From NCBI RefSeq assembly GCF_900100875.1, contig NZ_FNKQ01000001.1, positions 1 to 64,000 on the forward strand: a DNA stretch of 64,000 bases, written 5' to 3'. This stretch comes from Halopelagius longus. Its GTDB lineage: Archaea > Halobacteriota > Halobacteria > Halobacteriales > Haloferacaceae. The notes beneath the pieces are model-generated. The model did not search any database, was not told the DNA's origin, and saw only the letters and a program-made list of their open reading frames with translations. Shown here one piece after another: positions 53,864-63,058 of this stretch. Made by a program: the position numbers and the translations under genes. Each line of letters starts with the position of its first letter. Positions within the stretch are counted from its first letter, which is position 1.

Positions 53864-54280
53864 CTATCTGGCGAGACCTGAGCAATCACTCTCCCGTTGG
53901 TGAATGGCGTCTTCAAGGAGCATCAGTCGGTATCTGAGGTCAATTTTGTCTGAACTCTTTCTGTGTGGGAGTGTATCCTCGAGGGTCTCCCTGAATCGTC
54001 GAAGGTTATCAAGGCTGTGTGTCCATCGGACCTGTTCGACATTCCGAAACCGCTTAAACTCTTCATTTAGATACCAGCGGGCTTCGTCCGTGTCGCTGGT
54101 CCGGTGGAGGATATAGAGGTTCTGGAGGGTTTCGAGAATTGCTTCGGTGGTGGATTTATCGGTGCGTGCTTTGTGTCTGATTTCGGCTTCTGTTGCTGGA
54201 CTAGTGAGGGTAAGTGCAACAGTTGTGACACGCTCAATAGGGGGAGTCTCGTTGGACCAATCGTCATTTCCTGCTTCCAT
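53864..54280 (-). CDS. Winged-helix-like small regulator, unknown target
   Basis: A 138-aa protein: VTTVALTLTSPATEAEIRHK then STTEAILETLQNLYILHRTS form a helix-turn-helix; YLNEEFKRFRNVEQVRWTHS and a helical tail follow. It resembles regulators found on haloarchaeal plasmids. Convergent with the parA operon. Confidence 0.62.
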   Translation of the reverse strand: MEAGNDDWSNETPPIERVTTVALTLTSPATEAEIRHKARTDKSTTEAILETLQNLYILHRTSDTDEARWYLNEEFKRFRNVEQVRWTHSLDNLRRFRETLEDTLPHRKSSDKIDLRYRLMLLEDAIHQRESDCSGLAR

Positions 54281-55070
54281 GTTTTCCGTGAACGCGTGGA
54301 CGTGTGATGAATCAATCCCAAGTCCGGTGAAAGTAGTCCTCAGGACTTCTCAACACGGTATTCTATATCCACCGTTTTCTGCATCTCTCCCAATCCCGTG
54401 TTTTGGACGGTACAAGTGAACTGAGGCGGTAGTTTTTGCACGAAATGCGAGAAATGGCACATATGTGCCTTTAGTACGGATTCTGGGTGAAAGTGAAATA
54501 GTGTAACTCCGGAAGTACGTGGGGAGGAAAATCACTCTACTTTCGCAGAGGGTTACTCAAGGACAGCACTCTCAATACTTCTTATACCCTCACGGATCAC
54601 GGCTCTACTCCCTGTCGACACCTGTCTCTGAGATATTCTTTCTCGACGCTGTTTCTACGAGTAGGGGGATAAGACACTACCTCACGGAGAACATCACTTC
54701 TCAATTCACTCGTTACTCAACCCGATATAGCCGCACAGACCCCTGTACAGAGGTCATCGCTAACTCTGTTACTACTCTCGAAACCAGTCTCTGGAATATT
54801 TATTCTCGACCCCCAAGTTCCCCAAAGTGGTCGAGAATAGACATGGAGACATCTTCGCGTGCTTCTTCGCTCTTACAGATTTAAGGACCAGATGATGGAA
54901 ATCACCTCGCAACTCAGCAGATTAGATCTTAGTCGCCGTCCGGTTACAACCTCGGTGCAGCGAAGTGACTGGATCTTAATTCAACGGAAGCGTAGTAACT
55001 TCAACCGAGAAAGGTTTAAACAAAACACCCTATTAGTATCGAGTGAGCGGCCGCTTATAGCGAACGAAGT

Positions 55071-55094
55071 ACGATACTATGGACATAGTATCGT
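55071..55094. promoter_or_regulatory. 24-base palindrome, candidate operator or partition site
   Basis: ACGATACTATG GA CATAGTATCGT: 11 of 11 positions match across a two-base centre. The words TATCGAGTGAGCG and TATCGTGCGAGTGAGCG occur on both sides (55038 and 55090). Such symmetry marks a dimeric protein's site; which protein is unknown. Confidence 0.5.
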
Positions 55095-55448
55095 GCGAGT
55101 GAGCGTCTAAAAGCGCATTTTATCACTAATCCGGCATCTCTCGACCGGAACGCGCGGGAGATGGGATCTCTGTAGGAGTCCTCACCTACAGAATCTCTTC
55201 ACTCAGTGGAGAGAAGCCCCGACTAAAGAGAATATATCCGGGGTGTGGTTACTGAGATTAATCAACTTCTCTTCGTGACTGAGACAGGTACTCTACCTCC
55301 GTTCTTTAGTGAGTAACTCCTTGATGACTCTGAGTAAGAGCTATCCTCACGGGGCAGGCAAAGTCCGTATGCTCGGTTCTGAATAGTTCTATAGACGATT
55401 CCTGTAAAGGCGATTTGTGTAATGATTGTGTGAAATCGGCGAGGGTAC

Positions 55449-55455
55449 TTATATA
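55449..55455 (+). promoter_or_regulatory. TATA box of the J-domain gene
   Basis: TTATATA, 24-30 bases before the ATG at 55479, with no room for a ribosome-binding site; the message is probably leaderless. Confidence 0.5.
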
Positions 55456-55478
55456 CGAGTTCAATACGGTCTGTTACG

Positions 55479-56717
55479 ATGACCCGAATCAATGGTGACG
55501 TGACAGAAGAGCGGCGACTTGATGCGATAGATGTACTTGCGGAAGAAGAAGGCGCGAAGACCAAAGCGTTGCGACAATTGCTTGATGTAGCTGCTACGGT
55601 GCAGGAGGAAGACCTCGTCGAGTCCGGTGAAACGACGATTAGCACGCTACATACTCTGGTGGAAGAGACCGCTGAAGATAGACAGGAGACGACTTCGCTA
55701 CCAGCCAGCGTATCCGGGTCAAGGGACTGGCGGAGTCTCGGATTAGAACATGACGTGGAGATGGATCCCGAAACCCTCGACTTAGGCGATAAAAGCGTAG
55801 TGAGTAAAACGCACTCAGATCGGCTCCCTGCGATAGTTGCTCTGATAAATCACACACACGGTCTCAGGGGCGAAATCATTCGAGAGAACCTAGTATCCCT
55901 GCTAAAACGGGAATTCGATGTGAGCGAGGAGACCGCAAGAAAAGACGTCCAGCGCCTAATTGATCGGGGAGTCCTATACCCGAAACTTGAGGCTGATGAG
56001 GAGATCTGGTCTAAGAGTCGTATCGACGAGATTCGGACAACAATGTCACCGCGAGAGTTCGTGGACCTCAAAGATCTCAACTACCCATATAACGAACCTG
56101 CGCGGAAAATATTCGACAATACTAGCAAGGCTTGGGAGTTGTTCACCGAATCGAAGTACAAATCCGACCTCATCCGCACTAAGGAGGCCCATAGAGACAG
56201 TATATACCAAACAATGCGGGCTGTATCACAACTCATTGGGACTCGCCCATACGTAGAACCGGCGGACGCAGAGTCGGCGTCACAGTTGAGATGCGAAGCA
56301 TGGTACCTCGTTATGGAAACCGCCTTAGACAAATGGCGCTCACGAGGAGTAATCTCTCCCGAGGAATCGGCTGCTGCATACAGTCTTGTGAGGGTCGCTA
56401 GGGAAACGACCTCTGAGGCGGATGTTAAGGGTGTTATCGACCGATTGGATAACTTCCAGACGGTTTGGAGGGGATCCTCAACTGAATTGAATTACGATCT
56501 GTCCGTCGAGGAGGCGTGTCAAATCTTAGGAGTAGAGTCAGAAAATCTGTCAGAAGAGAAGGTGAAGAGCCAGTATCAGGAAGTGATACTGGAAACACAC
56601 CCCGATTCAGCAGAGACTCCCGTCGATGAAGGAAGAACTACCGATGAGATGGATAGAGAGAGCGTTAATAGAGTTCAGGACGCTCGTGATGTACTACTGG
56701 ACGCGATATCTGACTAA
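55479..56717 (+). CDS. Helix-turn-helix protein with C-terminal DnaJ (J) domain
   Basis: A 412-aa protein. Residues 1-110 are acidic and helical. About 118-175 form a DeoR-like winged helix (LRGEIIRENLVSLLKREFDV; SEETARKDVQRLIDRGVLYP). About 342-410 form a J domain: SVEEACQILGVESENLSEEK, KVKSQYQEVILETHPDSAE with the HPD triad at 374-376, and VNRVQDARDVLLDAI. J domains switch on Hsp70 ATPase, so this protein could bring DnaK to a DNA-bound target. No dnaK is nearby. The combination on a mobile element is unusual. Confidence 0.72.
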   Translation: MTRINGDVTEERRLDAIDVLAEEEGAKTKALRQLLDVAATVQEEDLVESGETTISTLHTLVEETAEDRQETTSLPASVSGSRDWRSLGLEHDVEMDPETLDLGDKSVVSKTHSDRLPAIVALINHTHGLRGEIIRENLVSLLKREFDVSEETARKDVQRLIDRGVLYPKLEADEEIWSKSRIDEIRTTMSPREFVDLKDLNYPYNEPARKIFDNTSKAWELFTESKYKSDLIRTKEAHRDSIYQTMRAVSQLIGTRPYVEPADAESASQLRCEAWYLVMETALDKWRSRGVISPEESAAAYSLVRVARETTSEADVKGVIDRLDNFQTVWRGSSTELNYDLSVEEACQILGVESENLSEEKVKSQYQEVILETHPDSAETPVDEGRTTDEMDRESVNRVQDARDVLLDAISD

Positions 56718-56824
56718 TCGTAGTCTCCGCTCTGGAGTTAGTGTCCTTCCCCCGGTGCAGTAACTAAGCGGTTCACGTTCTAATTCGGGTGGGGATTCAT
56801 ATCCAATCCCTGCAAGAATAGACT

Positions 56825-56971
56825 ATGGACAACATCAATAACCCGGCGCAACTTCCAGAAGGAATTCTAAGAGGGATTTCTGACGCAGTTAACGGAGACT
56901 TTGCGTCGAAGGAGGAGATTCGGTCTGCCTTTCTCCACTACACTACTGACAGTAGAACGAAGGAGAAGTAG
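56825..56971 (+). CDS. Small protein, unknown function
   Basis: A 48-aa frame: MDNINNPAQLPEGILRGISD, then AVNGDFASKEEIRSAFLHYT and a charged tail. Balanced composition and a plausible helix suggest a real small gene between the J-domain and CoiA-like genes. No motif recognised. Confidence 0.4.
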   Translation: MDNINNPAQLPEGILRGISDAVNGDFASKEEIRSAFLHYTTDSRTKEK

Positions 56972-57122
56972 AGAAAAGCAATAATAATCGTGCAGTAGAC
57001 ATGACCTTCCTAAGCTAAAGTGTGCAGATGCCTCATCTTTCAGTTGCTTGCGTAGGCTACTGCAAGAGGTCATTATGACCAACAGACATTAAGTAAGAGT
57101 CTCTCGTTCCAGATACTACCGA

Positions 57123-58373
57123 ATGCCCTTTATCGCGGTTGACGACGACGGCCAACCACTTCTCCCTGTAAACGTCGACGATGACGAAACTGCGCTCTGC
57201 CCTCAATGCGATGAAGAAATGAAGGTGAGAGAGGGGGAGAGAATTGCTCGGCACTTCTACCATCCTCCAGAGTCGACGTGTGCAGGCGAGTCATCGATAC
57301 ATCTAGCGATGAAGTCGATTGCATTACAGAAACTCACCACAGAATATGATGACTCAACGGTGCGCGTTGAATTCCGTGCTGAGGACACACCCCGCCGAGC
57401 AGATGTATTTGTGGAGTTCTCTGAGCCACAACATCCACTTGGGGCCGGTATCGCGGTCGAAGTTCAATACCGGAACGACGCAAAAGACATCACAGAAACA
57501 ACTGCAGATTACCTTACAGGAGGATACAGCGTCATTTGGCTGTTCGAAGAGAATTACGAGGGTGAACATCCAGACTACGATGACGTCGAACTCCCTCAAG
57601 CGATTCCTGCATGGCCATTCGGAGTGCCTCACGGACCCTCCTTAGACGAAACCGGAACGAAAGCAGACTATCTCAATATCACAGAGACGGACCTCGCACC
57701 CTATCTGAGTCTTGACTCTGCAGGTCAACTCTCAGTTACTGAGTTCGGCACTACACAGCCAGATAAATCAACCTCTCCCACAAACCCAAGTTGGTCTCTC
57801 AAACAGACCATACATCTCAATCTCTCACCCTCATCACCCGGTGTAAAAGAACTGTACCGTTCGTGGGTGTACGGCCTCATCAGGGAGAAAGAAAACGCTC
57901 GTCGAGAATCAGTTGAGAGTAGAAAGCAAGAGGTAGAGTCCGCTGGTCGATCGTGCTATCTTAGCAAGCGCTTTTGGAGAGGAGAAGGAGATACGTTTGA
58001 AATAGGTCTCGATGCCCACAGTCACCGACCTAGTCGGTTCTGGGTGAAGAAGTATAGTGGAGGGTTTCGACCCGAAATTGAAACCTACACTAAGAAACCA
58101 ATTGGGGAACAACTGACAGAATTCGTTATTCAGGCGTGTTACGAGTTGGAGTCCGCTCAGAAACTTGCTCCCCAGAATGGAGAGCGCACAGCCGTCTGGA
58201 CTGGGAGTATTGACAAAGTGTGGGTCGGTATTTATCGAACTCACTCAGATACCGTTCAGGCTTGCTTCGGCAGGGACACAAATTCGATAGTAGTCGATCT
58301 TGGTCCTGTTCATTTCGACAAACTCGTTGAACTGTGCGCTGAAATCCGGCTCTGGTACGGAAAATCCGCTTAG
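57123..58373 (+). CDS. CoiA-like nuclease domain protein
   Basis: A 416-aa protein. Cys26, Cys29, His44/47 and Cys53 (CPQCDEEMKV; ARHFYHPPESTC) form a zinc site, then RRADVFVEFSEPQHPLGAGI and AVEVQYRN give Asp94, Glu113-x-Gln115, the active-site pattern of CoiA-type PD-(D/E)xK nucleases. The layout is the same as in CoiA competence proteins; the 200-residue C-terminal part is not recognised. In mobile elements such nucleases may serve DNA uptake, recombination or defence. Confidence 0.75.
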   Translation: MPFIAVDDDGQPLLPVNVDDDETALCPQCDEEMKVREGERIARHFYHPPESTCAGESSIHLAMKSIALQKLTTEYDDSTVRVEFRAEDTPRRADVFVEFSEPQHPLGAGIAVEVQYRNDAKDITETTADYLTGGYSVIWLFEENYEGEHPDYDDVELPQAIPAWPFGVPHGPSLDETGTKADYLNITETDLAPYLSLDSAGQLSVTEFGTTQPDKSTSPTNPSWSLKQTIHLNLSPSSPGVKELYRSWVYGLIREKENARRESVESRKQEVESAGRSCYLSKRFWRGEGDTFEIGLDAHSHRPSRFWVKKYSGGFRPEIETYTKKPIGEQLTEFVIQACYELESAQKLAPQNGERTAVWTGSIDKVWVGIYRTHSDTVQACFGRDTNSIVVDLGPVHFDKLVELCAEIRLWYGKSA

Positions 58374-58457
58374 TAGATGCTGTGTAGGTGACAAGAGAGC
58401 ACTTCTGCGGTCCGGAAACAGGTATATAAACAAGAACTGCAACCAACTACCAGAGGA

Positions 58458-58709
58458 ATGGCTGACGTGCATCTAAATCTTGAAGATTGGGAGGGGGCAC
58501 TCGGCCCTCAATCCGACGATGAACCGTTGTTCTACGAACTAACCACCGACGGAGAAGAGATCCGCCTAGTCGGCCCATCTCCCGGTCAAAAGTTCGAGCA
58601 CAGCCGAGACGAATTCATCGATTTAGTGGCTGCTGGTGAGTGGATTGTAGCAGATGACGATTGGGAGAATCAGGTATACCTCACTCCGGACGGAGAACGT
58701 CCGTACTGA
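58458..58709 (+). CDS. Small acidic protein, unknown function
   Basis: An 83-aa protein: EPLFYELTTDGEEIRLVGPS, SRDEFIDLVAAGEWIVADDD, ending TPDGERPY. Compact alpha/beta, no Cys. It sits 83 bases before the methyltransferase and may belong with it. No family recognised. Confidence 0.6.
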   Translation: MADVHLNLEDWEGALGPQSDDEPLFYELTTDGEEIRLVGPSPGQKFEHSRDEFIDLVAAGEWIVADDDWENQVYLTPDGERPY

Positions 58710-58792
58710 GTATAGACTGCCTGCTCGTTCCTACCGGAACGAACAGAGACTGTTCACACCAAATTGATATACCATTAGAATGAGTCCCTGCC

Positions 58793-61700
58793 ATGACTCT
58801 CCAGCAGATTACTGCGGGCGATATTGCGAATTGGGACTCTCTCAACGACATTGCCACCTCTTTCGAGAAACGCGGGCTCAAACCGCGACCGAACCTCGGG
58901 GAAGACCACGAACTCGTTCTCCAACTCGCAGATGACGAGTTCGTTACCATCGTCGAGGCCGGACCCGGCGAGTCAGCGACCGACTTCAAGCCACAAAATC
59001 GCACGCGCCACACGAACTTCGTCGCCACCAACAACTACGAGGACTTCACCTTCATCACACGCGTTCGCAGTTGGGAAGGCCAACAACACGGTCGAATCAA
59101 GCACCAGAAACTCTCCTTCACCAAGAAGCAGTTCCAAAGCGAGAGCGGCGAGAAGAACACCATCCTGCAGAAACTGAACTCCATCGAGTACGGCTCGTCG
59201 GCGGCCATCTACGACACGCTATACGATACTCGGCAGGTCGTCAAGGAGTTCTACCAACAGTTCGAGACCTTACGCACCGACCTCGTGCAGGAGGTCTCCG
59301 GCATCCCCGACGACCGGGGTGATGCGAAGCAGCGGTATGTGCAGGTCATTCTCGACCGGATGATTTTCCTCTACTTCATTCAGGAAAAGCGCCTGCTCGA
59401 CCGCAACCCCGACTATCTTCACGAGCAACCTGTAGAGGTCGTAAACGAGGGCGACGATCGCTACGAGGAGTTCTACGCGCCCCTATTCTTCGATTACCTC
59501 GCGGAGGATAAGCAGAACCCGGACTTCGGTAAACTTCCATACCTGAACGGTGGTCTGTTCGCGAAGAATCCCGTTGAGGAAGAGTTCAAGGATGCAAAAC
59601 TGGGCGAGTCCGCTAAAGAGACGAACGAACTATTTGACGAGATTCTGGACTTCCTCTCTGATTGGAACTGGAACGTTGACGAACGACTCGACATCGTAGA
59701 CCCGAAGAACCTCTCCCCGGCGGTCCTCGGGCACATTTTCGAGCAGACGGTCAATCAGAAAGAGATGGGCGCGTACTACACGCCTGAGGAAATCACGGGC
59801 TTCATGGCTCGGCGGACGATTCATCCGTATCTCCTTGACCAACTCAACGAAACCGTCGGCGCGAACTACGAGGAAATTGATGACGTGTTCGGATTCGCTG
59901 ACCCGGGCGTGAGTGCTGATACAGCGGCTATCGCTGACGGTGGAATGGTCACTCATCAGGCTCCGACCGAGAACGTCGATGTTGGGCACGTCGAAACGCT
60001 CTACCACGACATCCTGAAGGAAGCAAAACTCCTTGACCCTGCAGTCGGTAGTGGAGCGTTCCTCCTCGCCGGACAGGAGGTGCTCCTCGACCTCTATATG
60101 CAGTGTATCGAGTTCTTCCAGCACCTCGAAGACGAGGGGAAGGGCTGGGAACTCTCTTCACGAACGCGCGACGAGTTGGACATTATCGCGTCCGGGAAGG
60201 GCAGCGCATCGCTGTATGCGAAACGCACTATCATTCTGAACAACCTCTACGGGGTGGACATCGACGAGGGTGCAGTCGAAATTTGCAAACTCCGCCTCTG
60301 GCTCTCAATGGTTGCAGACATTGAGGACGAGCCCGGTGAGGTCGAGCCGCTCCCCAACATTGACTTCAACATTCGGCAGGGGAACTCGCTCATCGGATTC
60401 ACCGAACTGATGGAAGTGAATCAGGACGGTGACGCGCCACTATCAAACTTCGGTGGTGGTGTAGGTGAAAGCGTACGTGAAAAGTACGAAGACATCATTG
60501 ATGCAGTAGAAAAGCATCGGGACGCCGATACCGCGACAGAGGCGACGAATTGGCGGAAAGAAGCCGAACGCCGTCTTTCCGCGCACCAGAACGACCTTGA
60601 TGAGAAGGTCTTGGAAGGATTCCGTGATGCTGGAGTCAAAGACATCACTAAGGAGGATGTAGAGAACCACTCTCCATTTCACTGGGTTCTCGAATTTGCC
60701 TCTGTGTACGCCGATGGTGGTTTTGATGTAATAGTTGGAAATCCACCGTGGGACGTTATCGAACCGAATAGGGAGGATTATTTCACTAAGTTCGATGAGG
60801 TATTTCGGCAACGAGGTCCATCCGAGAAGGATCAAAAGCAAGAGACTCTGCTGGAGGACCCATCGATTGCCAAGGGGTGGGAAGAGTACCAGAATAGCAT
60901 GAAAACCCGGGCATCGTATTTCAATAACAATTCGCAGTATGAACTCCAAGATCCTGAGATAGATGGTGATTCTGTCGGCAAAAAGAATGACCTGTCGATG
61001 TTATTCTTGGAGCGAATTTTTGACTTGGCGAGCGATAAATCGTATGTCGCTCAAATCCTCCCGGGGACTACTTTTGTCGGGTCTGCTGGGAAAGACCTCA
61101 GAATGAAATTACTGAATGAGACAGAGATACGAGACTTAGCAATATTCCAAAATGGCGGCATATTTGCAGACCTCCACGGCCAGTACAAATTCGGGGTGTT
61201 AACCTTCAAAAACAGCGGTAAAACTGAGGCGTTAAAGTCGATACATCGAAAGGGTGAATTAGATGTTTTAATGGATATTGATTCATCTGCCGTCACAGTT
61301 CCCCATGATGTGCTGGAAAAGTATTCCCCGAAGGCAAAGATATTCCCTCTTATTGAATCTGAACAACAAGTGGATATCCTGTCAAAGTACATAAAGCACC
61401 CCCCACTAAGTGACGATTCTCAGGGCTGGAAGATGAAGCCGTATCAGGAGATCAATCGTTCCTCAGACAGGGACCGTTACGTTGAATCTGAGGAAGAAGG
61501 AGATTATCCTGTATATGGAGGGTCAAACATATATTCATACAGCTATACCCCTGAATTCATCGATGGGTTGGAATCTCCGACACTCTGGAGCGTAGACGAG
61601 GAACATGACCCAGAGAAAAGTGCGAAACGTCGCATTCGAGAGAAGGCGTTTCGTTCGCGAGACCCGGAGATGGGTCTAAAAAAGGCCATCTACAACGAGT

Positions 61701-62419
61701 TCGATGGTAATGGATCTCAGAAGGGGTTCGTGAATGACCTATTAGAACAGGAGCGAGGGAAGCCGCTTTCTTTAGAAGATATCAAACTTGACTGTAGCGA
61801 ATATCGTATCGTCTTTAGAAACATTGCTCAACCGACTGACGAGCGCACGTTTATCTGTGCGGCCATCCCAAAGGGTATCGTCTGTCACCATGCGATTAAC
61901 ACGATTCGGCCATACACATTCAACATCAATCGCGAGGACCTCTCTGAGTTCCCCCTCCACTCAGTCTATGAACGAGTGTTTACTGACCGAGAATTATTCG
62001 TAGCACTTGGTCTGTTAAATAGCATACCGTTCGACTACTTGATGAGACGGAAGATCGAGAGGAACCTCGTGATGTACAAACTAACGGAATCACAGGTGCC
62101 GAGGCTTACTGAGGGCGATGATTGGTTCAACTACATCTGGGAGCGTGCTGCTCGTCTCAACTGTTATGGGACTGCTTTTGAGGAGATGAGGAATCGGCTG
62201 GGTGGTATTGAGCCAGTTGAGGATAAATCGAAGAGGATGGATGTACGGGCAGAGATAGATGCGGCTTCATTCCATGCGTACGGTCTAACTCACCGTGACA
62301 CAGAATTCGTTCTCGATACTTTCCACCGTGTATCCTCACCACGTGTAATGACCGACGAATACTTTGATACGGTCCTTGAGAAATATGACCTTCTTAAGCG
62401 GGAAGGTCCATACTCATAG
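58793..62419 (+). CDS. Large N6-adenine DNA methyltransferase (Eco57I/PglX/DrmMI type)
   Basis: A 1208-aa protein. An N-terminal region of about 320 aa is followed by MGAYYTPEEITGFMARRTIH (AdoMet entry helix). Motif I is LLDPAVGSGAFLL (Asp415-Pro-Ala-x-Gly-Ser-Gly) and motif IV is VGNPPW (Asn650-Pro-Pro-Trp), both intact. The C-terminal 400 aa resemble a target-recognition part (PVYGGSNIYSYSYTPEFIDG). Size and layout match methyltransferases of type IIG, BREX (PglX) and class 1 DISARM (DrmMI) systems. No PD-(D/E)xK nuclease motif is evident at the N-terminus. Codon use shifts to A/T after residue 650, hinting at a mosaic gene. Confidence 0.88.
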   Translation: MTLQQITAGDIANWDSLNDIATSFEKRGLKPRPNLGEDHELVLQLADDEFVTIVEAGPGESATDFKPQNRTRHTNFVATNNYEDFTFITRVRSWEGQQHGRIKHQKLSFTKKQFQSESGEKNTILQKLNSIEYGSSAAIYDTLYDTRQVVKEFYQQFETLRTDLVQEVSGIPDDRGDAKQRYVQVILDRMIFLYFIQEKRLLDRNPDYLHEQPVEVVNEGDDRYEEFYAPLFFDYLAEDKQNPDFGKLPYLNGGLFAKNPVEEEFKDAKLGESAKETNELFDEILDFLSDWNWNVDERLDIVDPKNLSPAVLGHIFEQTVNQKEMGAYYTPEEITGFMARRTIHPYLLDQLNETVGANYEEIDDVFGFADPGVSADTAAIADGGMVTHQAPTENVDVGHVETLYHDILKEAKLLDPAVGSGAFLLAGQEVLLDLYMQCIEFFQHLEDEGKGWELSSRTRDELDIIASGKGSASLYAKRTIILNNLYGVDIDEGAVEICKLRLWLSMVADIEDEPGEVEPLPNIDFNIRQGNSLIGFTELMEVNQDGDAPLSNFGGGVGESVREKYEDIIDAVEKHRDADTATEATNWRKEAERRLSAHQNDLDEKVLEGFRDAGVKDITKEDVENHSPFHWVLEFASVYADGGFDVIVGNPPWDVIEPNREDYFTKFDEVFRQRGPSEKDQKQETLLEDPSIAKGWEEYQNSMKTRASYFNNNSQYELQDPEIDGDSVGKKNDLSMLFLERIFDLASDKSYVAQILPGTTFVGSAGKDLRMKLLNETEIRDLAIFQNGGIFADLHGQYKFGVLTFKNSGKTEALKSIHRKGELDVLMDIDSSAVTVPHDVLEKYSPKAKIFPLIESEQQVDILSKYIKHPPLSDDSQGWKMKPYQEINRSSDRDRYVESEEEGDYPVYGGSNIYSYSYTPEFIDGLESPTLWSVDEEHDPEKSAKRRIREKAFRSRDPEMGLKKAIYNEFDGNGSQKGFVNDLLEQERGKPLSLEDIKLDCSEYRIVFRNIAQPTDERTFICAAIPKGIVCHHAINTIRPYTFNINREDLSEFPLHSVYERVFTDRELFVALGLLNSIPFDYLMRRKIERNLVMYKLTESQVPRLTEGDDWFNYIWERAARLNCYGTAFEEMRNRLGGIEPVEDKSKRMDVRAEIDAASFHAYGLTHRDTEFVLDTFHRVSSPRVMTDEYFDTVLEKYDLLKREGPYS

Positions 62420-62442
62420 TTCAACATGTTTTATTAAAGGGA

Positions 62443-62991
62443 TTATCTCTGTATATTGTCCAATTTGTCTTTCAGCCGGGTGAATTCTTTTTGAAGGGCC
62501 TCTTCAGAGCGCGGACCGTTTACTGACACCTTTCCCGTCGAAAATACTGTAATAGTAGTCTCCTTCGAGGGCCGATAAAATAAACCGGGAAACTGTTCTG
62601 GTTCATATTCTACTTTATCAGACGGTAATTCCTTAAATATGATAGACAAATCTACTTCATTGCCAAGTTCGCCAATACCGACTAAGTATCTAATCTCGAA
62701 TTCAGGTGTACTCTCGAGACTAAAATCAGTTATTTCTGATACTTTATCCCTAAACATTCCATCGACTTCGAACAATTGACTGACTGAATTGCCTCCCGCA
62801 ATGCTGTATTTTCCACTTTGGAAAAGAGTGACCGTAGGTAAGTCGCCTGAGATAGTCACATAAGCCATTGAGTCCCCGGATTCGTAACTATACTCGAATG
62901 AAGAGTCTGCTAATAGTTTATCCAGTTGGAGTTCAACTCCCAGTTCGCCACCACCAACCGCATTTACTACCTGTACCACGTTACTTGACAT
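62443..62991 (-). CDS. tbp: Divergent TATA-box-binding protein (TBP) paralogue
   Basis: A 182-aa protein of TBP length with the two-fold repeat. Repeat 1: VVQVVNAVGGGELGVELQLD and VTLFQSGKYSIAGGNS. Repeat 2: VGIGELGNEVDLSIIFKELP, YEPEQFPGLFYRPSKETTIT, VFSTGKVSVNG. Repeat 1 has lost the EPEQFPG segment and with it one of the four DNA-kinking Phe; the other three positions (LF, QF, VF) seem kept. Haloarchaea carry several TBPs, but this one is far from the usual sequence and faces a methyltransferase gene, stops 23 bases apart. ATG 62991 is preferred over 63042. Confidence 0.85.
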   Translation of the reverse strand: MSSNVVQVVNAVGGGELGVELQLDKLLADSSFEYSYESGDSMAYVTISGDLPTVTLFQSGKYSIAGGNSVSQLFEVDGMFRDKVSEITDFSLESTPEFEIRYLVGIGELGNEVDLSIIFKELPSDKVEYEPEQFPGLFYRPSKETTITVFSTGKVSVNGPRSEEALQKEFTRLKDKLDNIQR

Positions 62992-63058
62992 AGGGACATA
63001 TTGATGAAATACAACCCGGCTCCACCCGATTTGTGCAGTCATTCATGGATACATACCA

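Larger units (their letters stand above)
54281..55478. other. Long A/T-rich non-coding stretch with palindromes
   Basis: About 1.2 kb. TATTCTCGACC (54801-54811) and GGTCGAGAATA (54829-54839) form an 11-bp inverted repeat with a 17-base spacer. ACGATACTATG (55071-55081) and CATAGTATCGT (55084-55094) form an 11-bp near-gapless palindrome. Short frames (for example 54519-54884) are Ser/Arg/Tyr-rich and not halo-like. Likely regulatory or replication DNA of the element. Confidence 0.45.

Noticed and set aside
54519-54884. 121-codon plus-strand gene
   Set aside because: Ser/Tyr/Arg-rich, no halo-type acidity, and contains the 11-bp inverted repeat.
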